A stretch of 64,000 nt of DNA from Demequina subtropica. Its GTDB lineage: Bacteria; Actinomycetota; Actinomycetes; Actinomycetales; Demequinaceae. This document shows, piece after piece, positions 36,198-45,171 of this stretch. Location: NCBI RefSeq assembly GCF_000971235.1, contig NZ_BBMB01000011.1, positions 252,547-316,546 of the forward strand. The letters run 5' to 3'. Numbering within the stretch: the stretch's first letter is position 1; every line of letters begins with the position of its first letter. The notes beneath the pieces are model-generated. The model saw only the letters and a program-made list of their open reading frames with translations, ran no database searches and was not told where the DNA came from. A program made the position numbers and the translations under genes.

Positions 36198-37154
36198 ATG
36201 GCGACAACGGCTCCCCCCGCCGAGTCCACCACCGTGTGGACCAAGGAGGACGCGAAGGCGTCCCGGAAGGCCAACAACAAGCTTCACCGGAGGGAGCACG
36301 CCTGGGCGGCGGCCTTCATGGCCCCGCCCGTGATCGGGTGGATCGCCTTCCTGCTCTTCCCGCTCGGATTCTCGGTCTACGCCTCGCTGACCAACTGGAA
36401 CGGCATCGGCAACATGACCTTCATCGGTCTCGACAACTACACGAGGCTGCTGCAGGACCAGTACTTCTGGAAGGCCCTGTGGAACACGGTCTTCTACATG
36501 ATCGGCATCCCGATCGGCCTCGCCCTCTCGCTCGCGCTCGCGCTCGCGCTGAGCCGCAAGATCCGTGGCCGCACCTTCTTCCGAACCGTGTACTACATCC
36601 CGGTCATCTCGTCGCTCGCCGCGGTCGCCATCCTCTGGCAGTGGGCCTACAACGGCGACTTCGGCCTGGTGAACCAGGCGCTGGGCCTCATCGGCATCGA
36701 GGGCCCGAACTGGCTCATGGACAAGGACTGGGCCAAGCCCGCGCTGATCATCATGGCCGTGTGGAAGGGCCTCGGCTACTCCACGCTGCTCTACCTCGCC
36801 GCCGTCCAGGCGGTCCCGCGCTCGCTGTACGAGGCCGCCGCCCTTGACGGCGCCTCCAGCTGGAAGCGCTTCACCAAGATCACGTGGCCGATGGTGCAGC
36901 CCGTCACGTTCTTCCTCGTGGTGACCAACATCATCGCGGGCTCCATGATCTTCACCGAGATCAACATCATGACCCCGACGGGCGGACCCGAGTGGAGCAC
37001 GGCCTCCCTGGTCTGGTACGTCTGGAACCAGGCGTTCCGGAACCTCCAGATGGGCTATGCGACCGCGATGGCGCTGGTGCTGGGAATCCTGGTCCTCATC
37101 GTCACGGTGATCCAGTTCCGCATCAACCGTGCCAACGACTTCTCGATCGACTGA
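36198..37154 (+). CDS. Sugar ABC transporter permease 1 (CUT1)
   Basis: MalF-type permease (318 aa), six helices after a 40-residue N-terminus. The EAA loop is EAAALDGASSWKRFTKITWP near residues 214-233, the ATPase contact. AAGGACAGATC-type ribosome site precedes the ATG. It is followed by the second permease with a 18-base gap. Confidence 0.93.
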   Translation: MATTAPPAESTTVWTKEDAKASRKANNKLHRREHAWAAAFMAPPVIGWIAFLLFPLGFSVYASLTNWNGIGNMTFIGLDNYTRLLQDQYFWKALWNTVFYMIGIPIGLALSLALALALSRKIRGRTFFRTVYYIPVISSLAAVAILWQWAYNGDFGLVNQALGLIGIEGPNWLMDKDWAKPALIIMAVWKGLGYSTLLYLAAVQAVPRSLYEAAALDGASSWKRFTKITWPMVQPVTFFLVVTNIIAGSMIFTEINIMTPTGGPEWSTASLVWYVWNQAFRNLQMGYATAMALVLGILVLIVTVIQFRINRANDFSID

Positions 37155-37172
37155 GGCGAAGGAGATACTGCG

Positions 37173-38120
37173 ATGAGCCTCAACCAGAACACCGCGCGCT
37201 CCGCCTCGAGCGCGATCGCCGACACCGCCGCGGACAGCGGCCGCCGGCTTCCACAGCAGCGCGGCATCCTCAAGCGCAAGGCCGCGACCCAGGAGAGCCC
37301 CGCGGTCAACCTGGTCCTCACCATCATCCTGTCGTTCGGCGCGATCATCATGGCCGCCCCGCTCGTGTGGATGGTCTCGACCTCGCTCAAGACCAAGGAA
37401 GGCGTCTACTCGCTCCCTCCGGAGTGGATCCCCGACCCCTTCGTGTGGGACACCTACGCCCGCGTCTTCGACGACACGTACGTCCTCTCCGGCATCAAGA
37501 ACTCGCTGATCGTCGCGCTCTCCGTGACCATCGTCGGCACGCTGTTCTCCTCGCTCGCGGCCTTCGCCCTCGCGAAGCTCCGCCTGCCGGGCAAGAACGC
37601 GATCTTCCTCATGCTGCTGTCCGGCATGATGGTGCCGTTCCCGACGCTGATGATCCCGCAGTTCGTGATGTTCTCGAAGATCGGCTGGGTCGACACCCTG
37701 CTGCCGCTGATCATCCCGGTGATCCTGGGCAACGTCATCATGATCTTCTTCCTCCGCCAGTACCTGCACAACGTGCCGGACTCGCTGGTCGAGGCCGCGA
37801 AGATCGATGGTGCGAGCTACCTCAAGATCTTCTGGACCATGATGTTCCCGCTCATGCGCCCCGCGATCGCCGCGCAGTTCATCCTGTGGTTCATGGCGGT
37901 GTGGAACGACTACCTCGCGCCGATCATCTACCTGAACTCGCCCGAGAAGCAGACCCTGCAGGTGGTCATCGCGAACATGAACGTCCAGTACGCGACGCAG
38001 CGCGACTACCCGCTCATCATGGCGGCGTCGGTCATCTCCGTCATCCCGATCCTCATCGTCTTCCTGATCTTCCAGCGTCAGATCATCGAGTCGATCGCCC
38101 TGACCGGATCGAAGACCTGA
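37173..38120 (+). CDS. Sugar ABC transporter permease 2 (CUT1)
   Basis: MalG-type permease (315 aa) with six helices. The EAA loop is EAAKIDGASYLKIFWTMMFP. GAAGGAG lies before the ATG. Its stop is one base before the GH43 gene. No ATPase gene is present in the cluster, so a shared MsiK-type ATPase encoded elsewhere must drive it, as in other CUT1 importers. Confidence 0.93.
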   Translation: MSLNQNTARSASSAIADTAADSGRRLPQQRGILKRKAATQESPAVNLVLTIILSFGAIIMAAPLVWMVSTSLKTKEGVYSLPPEWIPDPFVWDTYARVFDDTYVLSGIKNSLIVALSVTIVGTLFSSLAAFALAKLRLPGKNAIFLMLLSGMMVPFPTLMIPQFVMFSKIGWVDTLLPLIIPVILGNVIMIFFLRQYLHNVPDSLVEAAKIDGASYLKIFWTMMFPLMRPAIAAQFILWFMAVWNDYLAPIIYLNSPEKQTLQVVIANMNVQYATQRDYPLIMAASVISVIPILIVFLIFQRQIIESIALTGSKT

Positions 38121-38121
38121 C

Positions 38122-39483
38122 ATGAGCAACGAGCACGCGGCCCCGGCAGACGCCGGGGCCGCGGGCCTTTCACGGCCCGAACCGTCCACGTGGGGCGCCC
38201 GCAACTCCCACGACCCGACCGCCGTGCGCGACGACGACGGCGTGTACTGGCTCTTCTCGACCGATGCCGATGCGGACGGCCCGCTCCGTGCGGCCGGTGC
38301 CCAGATCCGCCGCTCGACCGACCTGGTGACCTGGGAGTTCGTGGGCTGCGCGCTCGACGGCGTCCCGGGCCCGGCCCGCGAGCACGCGGGCGCCGAGGGC
38401 CTCTGGGCCCCCGACGTGGTCCGCGTCGAGACCGCCGGCGGTGTGGAGTGGCGCATGTACTACTCCGCGTCCTCGTTCGGGTCGCGGACCTCCGCGATCG
38501 GGCTCGCCGTCGCGCCGCACCCGAGCGGACCGTGGGAGGACCGCGGGATCGTCGTCGCGACCGAGCACGATCGCGACGGTCACAACGCCATCGACGCGCA
38601 GCTCGTCATCGACGGCGACCGGAACCACCTGGTGTACGGCTCGTTCTTCGGCGGCCTGCACATCTTCGAGATCGACCCGGCGACGGGCTTCGCCCTCGAC
38701 GCTCCCGCCCCGGCACCCGGACAACACGGCGCTCCCGCATCGTCCTTCGGGACGCTCATCGCGCGGCGTCCCAAGTCCGTCGACACCGCGATCGAGGGGC
38801 CGTACATCGTGCCTCGCCCCGGCGGGGGCTGGGCGCTGATCGTGTCCTACGACTCCCTGGTGAGCACGTACCACGTGCGGGTGGCGGTCTCCGATGACCT
38901 CTACGGACCGTATGTGGACCCGGCGGGCCACGAGATGACCGACCTCGACGCCGACCCCGAGGCCGTGGGCCTCACGGTGCTCGCGAGCCACCGGCTCGAG
39001 GGCGCCGCGCGCGGGATCCTCGCGCCCGGCCACGCGGCCGTGCTGACCGAGCCGACCCATCAGCTGCTGGTCCACCACACGCGCTTCGACGAGACCCCGC
39101 GTCAGCACGAGGTCCAGGTGCGTCGCCTGGTGTGGACCCACGGCGGGTGGCCGCTCGTGTCCGTCCAGACCTGGGCTGGCGAGCGCGAGGACGATGACGA
39201 GGCCGGCTGGCCCTCGGACGTCGCGGTGCTCGCCGGCGAGTGGGAGATCGTGGACTATGCGGGTCCCACCCAGGAGGTCGTGGGGTCGCGGCGCGTCAGC
39301 GTGGGCGAGACCGAGCTCGCGGGCCTCGTCGCGCGCGGCGCGGGACGCTTCACGCGCGACGGGGAGGCGCCGGTGGATGCGGTGGTGTTCCCCGCGTGGG
39401 ATGCGGTGCGCGATCGCGCGACGCTGTCCTTCGCCGCGCGTGGGCCCCAGGGCACGGTGCTGGTCGGTACTCGGGTGGGATGA
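38122..39483 (+). CDS. GH43 arabinan-degrading enzyme, cytoplasmic
   Basis: A 453-residue GH43-type protein without signal peptide. SHDPTAVRDDDGVYWLF supplies the general base Asp, HNAIDAQLVIDGD and AIEGPYIV the other acids. A C-terminal beta-sandwich-like domain (residues about 350-453) follows. Probably hydrolyses imported arabino-oligosaccharides. Translated immediately after the permease (1-base gap) and overlaps the next ATG. Confidence 0.88.
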   Translation: MSNEHAAPADAGAAGLSRPEPSTWGARNSHDPTAVRDDDGVYWLFSTDADADGPLRAAGAQIRRSTDLVTWEFVGCALDGVPGPAREHAGAEGLWAPDVVRVETAGGVEWRMYYSASSFGSRTSAIGLAVAPHPSGPWEDRGIVVATEHDRDGHNAIDAQLVIDGDRNHLVYGSFFGGLHIFEIDPATGFALDAPAPAPGQHGAPASSFGTLIARRPKSVDTAIEGPYIVPRPGGGWALIVSYDSLVSTYHVRVAVSDDLYGPYVDPAGHEMTDLDADPEAVGLTVLASHRLEGAARGILAPGHAAVLTEPTHQLLVHHTRFDETPRQHEVQVRRLVWTHGGWPLVSVQTWAGEREDDDEAGWPSDVAVLAGEWEIVDYAGPTQEVVGSRRVSVGETELAGLVARGAGRFTRDGEAPVDAVVFPAWDAVRDRATLSFAARGPQGTVLVGTRVG

Positions 39484-40202
39484 TGGCTGTCGTGGCGGAA
39501 CGTAATCCCGACGACAGGCGGCGCGAGCGCGACAAGGCGCGCATGCGGCTCGAGGGCTCGCCCGCGGACATCAGCGAGGTGCCCGGCTGGACCGGCCGGC
39601 TCATGGTGTGGATGCGCGTGGTCGCGCACCTGGTCGCCATCCAGCTGATGATGATCGCGGGAACGGTGCTCGGCCTCGTCATCGTGGGCCTGGGGCCCGC
39701 GACCGTCGCGGGAGCTGGACTGCTCCGGCGCATCGTCGACGGCGACCCGTCCGATGCGCTGTGGGGCGACTTCTGGCGCGCCTACCGCGCGGAGCTGCCG
39801 CGCGCCGCGATCGTCACCGCCCCGTTCATGGGGGTGATCGCGCTCGCGTGGTACGAGCTGCTGGTGCTGCTCGCATACGGCGGCGACATGGTGACGACCA
39901 TCCTGTCAGGTGCCGTCATCGCGCTCGGGGCCTACGCCGTCGCCTGCCTCGGGTACGCGCCGCATGTGCTGCGTCGCTACGAGGACCCCGCGGTGCGGAC
40001 GCTGCGCTTCGTCGCGGTCGCGCCCCTGCTCTCGCCCCTGACCGCGCTCGGCTGCGCGATCACGGTGATCGCGCTCACGGTGATCGGCATCAAGTTCATC
40101 CCGGTCATGCTGCTCATCGGCCTCTCCGTGCCGTTGCTGCTCACCGGGCTCATCGTGGACCGCTGGCTCGACAAGGTCGACGCGCGAGGTGCGGTGGCCT
40201 GA
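39480..40202 (+). CDS. YesL-like (DUF624) membrane protein
   Basis: A 240-residue membrane protein with about six hydrophobic segments. The motif RLMVWMRVVAHLVAIQLMMI, then GLVIVGLGPATVAG and ALWGDFWRAYRAEL, is the DUF624/YesL pattern, a family found in many sugar ABC importer operons; its biochemical role is not known. The ATG shares bases with the GH43 stop. An MM start leaves either Met possible. Confidence 0.8.
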   Translation: MMAVVAERNPDDRRRERDKARMRLEGSPADISEVPGWTGRLMVWMRVVAHLVAIQLMMIAGTVLGLVIVGLGPATVAGAGLLRRIVDGDPSDALWGDFWRAYRAELPRAAIVTAPFMGVIALAWYELLVLLAYGGDMVTTILSGAVIALGAYAVACLGYAPHVLRRYEDPAVRTLRFVAVAPLLSPLTALGCAITVIALTVIGIKFIPVMLLIGLSVPLLLTGLIVDRWLDKVDARGAVA

Positions 40203-40226
40203 GGCGCGTATCGCCCGCGCCCTCCG

Positions 40227-40363
40227 GAAGTGGTAGGTGAGTGTCGGATCTCTGCGATCTGGACACCGCAGTGGTGCGCCATTGTCGGCACGCCGCCCCG
40301 CGCGACAACCAGCCACCACTGCGAGGTGAGAACCTCGCGAGACCGACCACCACCTACCACTTC
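40227..40363. repeat. Compound palindrome, family B copy 2
   Basis: Nested perfect arms: GAAGTGGTAGGTG (40227) pairs with 40351-40363, GCAGTGGTG (40268) with 40314-40322, TTGTCG (40282) with 40303-40308, and GCGAGGT (40321) with 40332-40338. Positions 40302-40347 match the block at 27219. It lies between convergent YesL and LacI genes. Confidence 0.75.
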
Positions 40364-40385
40364 GGTGGAAGGCGAAGGCGGCGGC

Positions 40386-41411
40386 TCAGACCCCGGTCGA
40401 CTCCCGCGGCACCACGGTGAAGTCCGCGATCACGCGGCGGTAGGGATCGCCGCCGCCGGCGATGCGCGCGAGCAGCAGGTCGACGGCCTCCTGCGCGATC
40501 TGCTCGCGCCCGGGGGAGATCGACGAGAGCGTGGGGGACGTGTACGCCGCGTCCTCGATGTCGTCGAAGCCGATCACGGCGACCGGGTCCGGCACGTCGA
40601 TGCCGCGTGCGTGGAGCGCGTGGAGCGCGCCGAGCGCGAGCGCATCGTTGAGGCCGAAGATCGCGTCGAACTCCACGCCCGACTCGACGAGCCTCGCGAC
40701 GCAGTCCGCACCCGTGGCGCGGTGCCACAGGCCACCCTCGACGATGAGCGCGGGGTCGAGCGGGATGCCGTTCGCGGCCAGCGCCGCCTGATAGCCCAGC
40801 ACGCGCAGCGCCGCGGAGCCCATCGTCTCCCCGGCGTGCGCGCCGATGACGGCGATGCGCCGGCGGCCCTGGTCGATGAGGTGCTGCGTCGCCGCGCGCG
40901 CCGCGTCGACGTTGTTCATGGTGACGTGGTCCCAGTCGCCGCCGAAGATGCGCTCGCCCAGCACCACGAGCGGGTAGTCGACCTTGAGCGCATCGGCGTC
41001 GTCGGGTCCCAGCTCGAGGGGGGAGAAGATCAGCCCGTCCGTGAGCTGGCGGCGGTCCGACGTGAGCACGTCGAGCTCGTGCTGACGGTCCGCGCCGGTC
41101 TGCTCGATGAGCACCACCACGCCGCGGGCCTCCGCCGCGCGGATCACGGAGTCCGCGAGCTCGGCGAAGTACGGCAGCGAGAGCTCGGGGAGCGCGAGGC
41201 CGATGATGCCGGTGCGGCCCTGGCGCAGGCTGCGCGCCGACAGGTTCATCCGGTAGCCGAGCTCGTCGATGGCCTTCTGGACCTTCTCGCGCGTCGCCGG
41301 ACGGATATGCGGATAGTCGTTGACCACGTTCGACACGGTCTTGACCGACACACCGGCCGCCGCGGCCACGTCGTGCATCGTCACCGTGCCACGCACACCC
41401 GAGCCGCTCAC
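40386..41411 (-). CDS. LacI family transcriptional repressor
   Basis: A sugar-responsive repressor (341 aa). The N-terminal HTH is TMHDVAAAAGVSVKTVSNVV (residues 10-29), followed by the hinge NLSARSLRQGRTG and a periplasmic-binding-type sensor. Its GTG start overlaps the GH127 stop (GTGA), so it is coupled to that enzyme. By position and by the four near-identical palindromes with central CG, it is the best candidate to regulate the arabinan genes and the pentose importer (inference). Confidence 0.92.
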   Translation of the reverse strand: MSGSGVRGTVTMHDVAAAAGVSVKTVSNVVNDYPHIRPATREKVQKAIDELGYRMNLSARSLRQGRTGIIGLALPELSLPYFAELADSVIRAAEARGVVVLIEQTGADRQHELDVLTSDRRQLTDGLIFSPLELGPDDADALKVDYPLVVLGERIFGGDWDHVTMNNVDAARAATQHLIDQGRRRIAVIGAHAGETMGSAALRVLGYQAALAANGIPLDPALIVEGGLWHRATGADCVARLVESGVEFDAIFGLNDALALGALHALHARGIDVPDPVAVIGFDDIEDAAYTSPTLSSISPGREQIAQEAVDLLLARIAGGGDPYRRVIADFTVVPRESTGV

Positions 41412-43348
41412 GTGGTCGAGACCTCCTCGTCGACGGGGATCCACACCCGCATCGCGCCGCCCGCGCGGTTCGCCCAGCGGGCGTACGGGATGGCGCGCAG
41501 GGCGATCCTTCCCGGAAGCATGCCAGAAGCGGCCGTCGCGCGCGAGGACCGGGGCAGCGCCGTGAGCGGCGGCAGTCCGTCGGTCCCGCGGACGATGCCC
41601 TCGGCGAGCACCGTCGCGCCGGCACGCAGCGATGCGACGCCCGGTCCCACGCGCGGCGCGACGGCCAGGTCCAGCCGGATGTCCTCGAGCGCGACGCCGG
41701 GCGGCAGGTCGGCCTGCTCGAGGCAGAAGACCACGGGCCCGCGGCGCAGCGCGGCGGTGCCGCGGACGGCGTCCACCCGCGGGTGCGGGTCGAGCACGTC
41801 GACGGGCATGGGGAGCACGAGCACCAGGCGATGGGTCCCGGGCGCGAGCCTCACCCGCGCGTACCCGTCGGCACCGCCGCGCGCCTCCCTCTCCGCGCCG
41901 TCCACGTCGAGCATCGCGCCGATGCACCACCCGGGGATCCGCAGCGCGAGCTCCTCGAGGGGGCCGTCGACGTCGATCTCGATGCGCCCGTCCCAGGGGT
42001 ACGCGGTCGCGAGGCTCAGCGTGGTCGCGCCGATGCGCACCGTCCCCGCCCCGTACAGGTGGAGGCGCGCGCGGCGCTCCGTGCCCGTGGCGACGTACGC
42101 GCCCAGCGAGGAGACCAGGCGTGCGAGGTTCGGCGGGCAGCACGCGCAGCCGTACCAGTCGCGCCGGGACGATGCGGTGTTCTCGCCCGCGCCGTCGTGA
42201 CCCGTGCGCACCTGGAGCGGGTTCGAGTAGAAGAACGTCCTCCCGTCGACGCCGATCCCGGCCGCGATCGCGTTGTGGAGCGCCCGCTCCATCGCGTCGG
42301 CGTGGCGTCCGTCGCCCGTCGCGAGCAGCATGCGCCAGTTCCACTGGAAGGAGGCGATGGCGGCGCAGGTCTCGGCGTACGCGCGGTCCGGCGGCAGCTC
42401 GTAGGGCTCGCCGAAGGACTCGTCGCGGTGGCGCGAGCCCATGCCGCCGGTCACGTACTCCTTGGTGCCATGCGCCGAGCGCCACAGCGCGGCGAGCGCC
42501 TCGCGGAGGCCCGGATCGTCGACCTCGGCCGCGGCATCGGCCATCCCGGCGGCGAGGTAGAGCTGGCGCACGGCGTGCCCGGTCGCCTCGCGCGCCTCCC
42601 GCACGGGCGCGTGGTCCTGGAAGTACGAGGGCTCGAGGGGCGCGCTCCCGAGCGCGCCCGCGCCGCGGCGGTCGAGCATCGCGAGAGCGGTGTCGAGGTA
42701 GGCGCGCTCGCCCGTGTGGCGGTACAGCTCGACCAGGGCCGTCTCGACCTCGGGGTGGCCGCAGTAGCCGTCCTCGCGGGTGCAGGCCGGGCCGAACGTG
42801 GCCACGGCCAGGTCCGCGAAGCGTCGTGCGACGCGCATGAGGTCGGACGCTCCCGTCGCGCGCTCGCGGGCGACGGCCGCCTGGATCAGGTGGCCCAGCA
42901 GGTAGAGCTCGTGTCCCCAGCGCATGTCCGTCCAGGGCTCGCCTTCCATGCCCTGGACGTGCGAGTCGAGGTAGCCGTCGTCGGCCTGCGCGGCGGCGAG
43001 CAGCGCGGCGGCGTCGCGGGACCAGGGCTCCCATGGCAGCTCGGCGGGGATGCGCGCGGACTCCCACGCGATCGCCTCGAGCGTCTTGTAGAGGTCGGAG
43101 TCCGCGAAGTGCGGGCCGCGGAACGGCGCGTCGGAGGCCCCCGTAAGGCGGCGCAGGTTGTCGAGGACCCCCGTCGACTCGAGCCGCGCGATCACGTGGG
43201 GGAGGGTCTGCTCGCGGTTGAGGTGCTGCCAGGCGCCGAGCTCGTGCTCGGGGGCGAGCGTCACGGCGGCGAGCGGCAGCGGCGTGAGGTCATGCGCGGC
43301 CACGGCCGAGGGCGTGGCGGGGGCACAGACGTCATGCGTGCGGACCAT
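41408..43348 (-). CDS. GH127 beta-L-arabinofuranosidase
   Basis: A 646-residue retaining enzyme that removes beta-linked L-arabinofuranose; no signal peptide. The Zn-Cys active site is visible: Glu326 and Cys328 in YAETCAAIASFQWNWRM, and Cys403-Cys404 in WYGCACCPPN; the first Cys of the pair is the nucleophile in characterised GH127 enzymes. AGGAGGAG sits ahead of the ATG. It diverges from the FMN reductase gene over a palindromic operator. Confidence 0.93.
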   Translation of the reverse strand: MVRTHDVCAPATPSAVAAHDLTPLPLAAVTLAPEHELGAWQHLNREQTLPHVIARLESTGVLDNLRRLTGASDAPFRGPHFADSDLYKTLEAIAWESARIPAELPWEPWSRDAAALLAAAQADDGYLDSHVQGMEGEPWTDMRWGHELYLLGHLIQAAVARERATGASDLMRVARRFADLAVATFGPACTREDGYCGHPEVETALVELYRHTGERAYLDTALAMLDRRGAGALGSAPLEPSYFQDHAPVREAREATGHAVRQLYLAAGMADAAAEVDDPGLREALAALWRSAHGTKEYVTGGMGSRHRDESFGEPYELPPDRAYAETCAAIASFQWNWRMLLATGDGRHADAMERALHNAIAAGIGVDGRTFFYSNPLQVRTGHDGAGENTASSRRDWYGCACCPPNLARLVSSLGAYVATGTERRARLHLYGAGTVRIGATTLSLATAYPWDGRIEIDVDGPLEELALRIPGWCIGAMLDVDGAEREARGGADGYARVRLAPGTHRLVLVLPMPVDVLDPHPRVDAVRGTAALRRGPVVFCLEQADLPPGVALEDIRLDLAVAPRVGPGVASLRAGATVLAEGIVRGTDGLPPLTALPRSSRATAASGMLPGRIALRAIPYARWANRAGGAMRVWIPVDEEVSTT

Positions 43349-43385
43349 TGACAAGGCTCCTCCTTGAGCGCGGCGTCGGGGACGT

Positions 43386-43403
43386 CTTTGCAACGATGTA
43401 AAG
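43386..43403. promoter_or_regulatory. LacI-type operator before GH127
   Basis: CTTTGCAACGATGTAAAG is an 18-base palindrome with only two mismatched central pairs and one in the arm. Its core TGCAACGATGTA fits TRCAWCGWTGYA. It lies 38 bases upstream of GH127 and 96 before the FMN reductase gene. Confidence 0.75.
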
Positions 43404-43498
43404 ACTACCCTGCGAGGCGCGATCGCACACGGGACGTCTCGGACGAAGCGCTGGCTGCACGGGTTGTGCAGGCGTGCGCGGCGGGAGACGATGCGCGG

Positions 43499-44068
43499 AT
43501 GGACACCTCGAACCTCCGCATCGGCGTCATCCTCGGCTCCACGCGTCCGCGCCGGCGCGGCGAATCGGTGGCCGGCTGGGTGCTCGACCAGGCCGAGCAT
43601 CGCGGCGCGACCTACGAGCTGATCGACCTGCGCGACCACCCGCTGCCGCTCCTCGATGAGCCCGCCGCCGCGTCGACCGGCGACTACACGCACGCGCACA
43701 CGCGGATCTGGGCGGCGGTGATCGCGCGCTACGACGGGTTCGTATTCGTGTGCCCGGAGTACAACCACGGGCTCCCCGGGGCCCTCAAGAACGCGATCGA
43801 CTACCTCTGGGCCGAGTGGCTCGACAAGGCCGCCGCGATCGTCTCGTACGGCAACGGCGAGGGTCTGCGATCCGCCGAGCACCTGCGCGGCGTGCTGAGC
43901 GCCGTGGGGATCGCGCACGTGCGCCCGCAGACCACGCTGTCCAACCGCGCGGACTTCGACGGCTACACCGCGACGCCGAACGAGCATCACGAGCACGGTC
44001 TCGCCACGATGCTCGAGGACCTGGAGCTGTGGGCGGGCGCGATGCGCGAGGTGCGCGCGCAGAGGTGA
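43499..44068 (+). CDS. NADPH-dependent FMN reductase family protein
   Basis: A flavodoxin-like reductase (189 aa). LGSTRPRRRGESVAGWV is the FMN phosphate loop and CPEYNHGLPGALKNAIDYL the isoalloxazine region. Such proteins reduce flavin, quinones or azo dyes. The upstream frame crossing the operator was not used. GGGAG lies about 11 bases before the ATG, a weak ribosome site. It may share the GH127 operator control. Confidence 0.88.
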   Translation: MDTSNLRIGVILGSTRPRRRGESVAGWVLDQAEHRGATYELIDLRDHPLPLLDEPAAASTGDYTHAHTRIWAAVIARYDGFVFVCPEYNHGLPGALKNAIDYLWAEWLDKAAAIVSYGNGEGLRSAEHLRGVLSAVGIAHVRPQTTLSNRADFDGYTATPNEHHEHGLATMLEDLELWAGAMREVRAQR

Positions 44069-44151
44069 TGCCTCGCCATGGCATCGCCGCGAGGATCGTG
44101 TGATCCTGCTGTGGTCCTGTCCCGCACTCCAGGTCGCACCGGGAGGCCGTC

Positions 44152-44724
44152 ATGACCGCACCCCTCGACTCCGCCGACGAGCCTGATCGCACGGGCGCGT
44201 TCGAGGCCGCGCAGGTGCCCGAGCCGTCGCCCGAGCCGTCGCCCGAGCCTGAACCGGACGGTGTGGCCGAGCCCGAACCTGGCGAGCACAGCACGGCGTT
44301 CACAGTGGTCGCCGGGATCGTCGCGGTGCTCGCGATCGGTGCCGCGTGGTTCGGGATCTGGCAGCTCATCGACGTGGTCGGGCTCGCGGACGCCCCGCGA
44401 CAGGTCCGCAAGGGCGTGGAGCTCAACGGGACCTGGAGCGAGCGCATGCTCGGCACCGTGGTGCTCCTGATGCTCGCGCTCGGCGTCGCGCTGCTGGTGA
44501 TCGCGGCGTTCCTGGGCGCACTCGAGACCCGCGGTCGTCTGCGCAGGGCCGCGCGCACCGCGCGCATGCTTGCGGCGGAGGGCCTGACGGTGGACGATGC
44601 GGTGCCCAAGGTGGTCGAGGCGATGCGCGGCTCGCGCGCGGTGGTGGTGATCGCCGTGGTGGGGGCGGTGGTGATCGCGGTCGCGGGGTGGGCCGCGCTG
44701 GGGCTCGGACCGGCCGGCGAGTAG
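44152..44724 (+). CDS. Membrane protein with Pro-Glu repeats
   Basis: A 190-residue protein: a cytoplasmic acidic Pro-Glu-Ser repeat region (PEPSPEPSPEPEPDGVAEPEP) then three hydrophobic helices (about residues 50-70, 100-122 and 162-182). GGGAGG lies before the ATG. No family is recognised; a helix-linked AARTARMLAAEG segment sits between the last two helices. Confidence 0.65.
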   Translation: MTAPLDSADEPDRTGAFEAAQVPEPSPEPSPEPEPDGVAEPEPGEHSTAFTVVAGIVAVLAIGAAWFGIWQLIDVVGLADAPRQVRKGVELNGTWSERMLGTVVLLMLALGVALLVIAAFLGALETRGRLRRAARTARMLAAEGLTVDDAVPKVVEAMRGSRAVVVIAVVGAVVIAVAGWAALGLGPAGE

Positions 44725-44737
44725 CCGACGGTCCCGA

Positions 44738-45097
44738 TCAGGCCTTCGGGGCGCGCAGGATCGAGGTAATGCGCTTGCCGCGCGCGACCTCGTCCACCAG
44801 CTTGTCCATCCAGCGGATCTGCTGCATGAGCGGGTCCTCGATCTCCTCGACGCGGACGCCGCAGATCACGCCCGTGATGAGGTCCGCGTGGGCGTTCATC
44901 GCGGGTGCGCTCGCGAAGAACTGCTCGACCGTGCGCTCGTCGGCGACCGCCTCCGCGAGGGTCTCCTCGCTGTAGCCGGTGAGCCAGGTCAGCACCGTGT
45001 GGAGCTCCTCGACGGTGTGGCCCTTGCGCTCGACCTTCTTCACGTACTCGGGGTAGATGCGCGCGAAGCTCATGTCGAAGATCTTGTGGCGGGGCAT
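44738..45097 (-). CDS. DUF2200 family protein
   Basis: A small cytoplasmic protein (119 aa): HKIFDMSFARIYPEYVKKVERKGHT, then WLTGYS and ICGVRVEEIEDPLMQQIRWMDKLVDEVARGK. These are the DUF2200 signatures. The function is unknown; members are common near HTH or DNA-binding proteins. The gene stands alone between oppositely oriented neighbours. Confidence 0.88.
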   Translation of the reverse strand: MPRHKIFDMSFARIYPEYVKKVERKGHTVEELHTVLTWLTGYSEETLAEAVADERTVEQFFASAPAMNAHADLITGVICGVRVEEIEDPLMQQIRWMDKLVDEVARGKRITSILRAPKA

Positions 45098-45171
45098 GGG
45101 GTCAGGGTAGACGGTGCCGTGCGGCGGCTACACGCGGCGGGGGTGCGCCAAGAGCCTTTGCGGCGTTCCAG

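Noticed and set aside
43364-43498. Longer N-terminus for the FMN reductase
   Set aside because: The extra codons run over the operator and the homologues begin near LRIGVILGSTRP.
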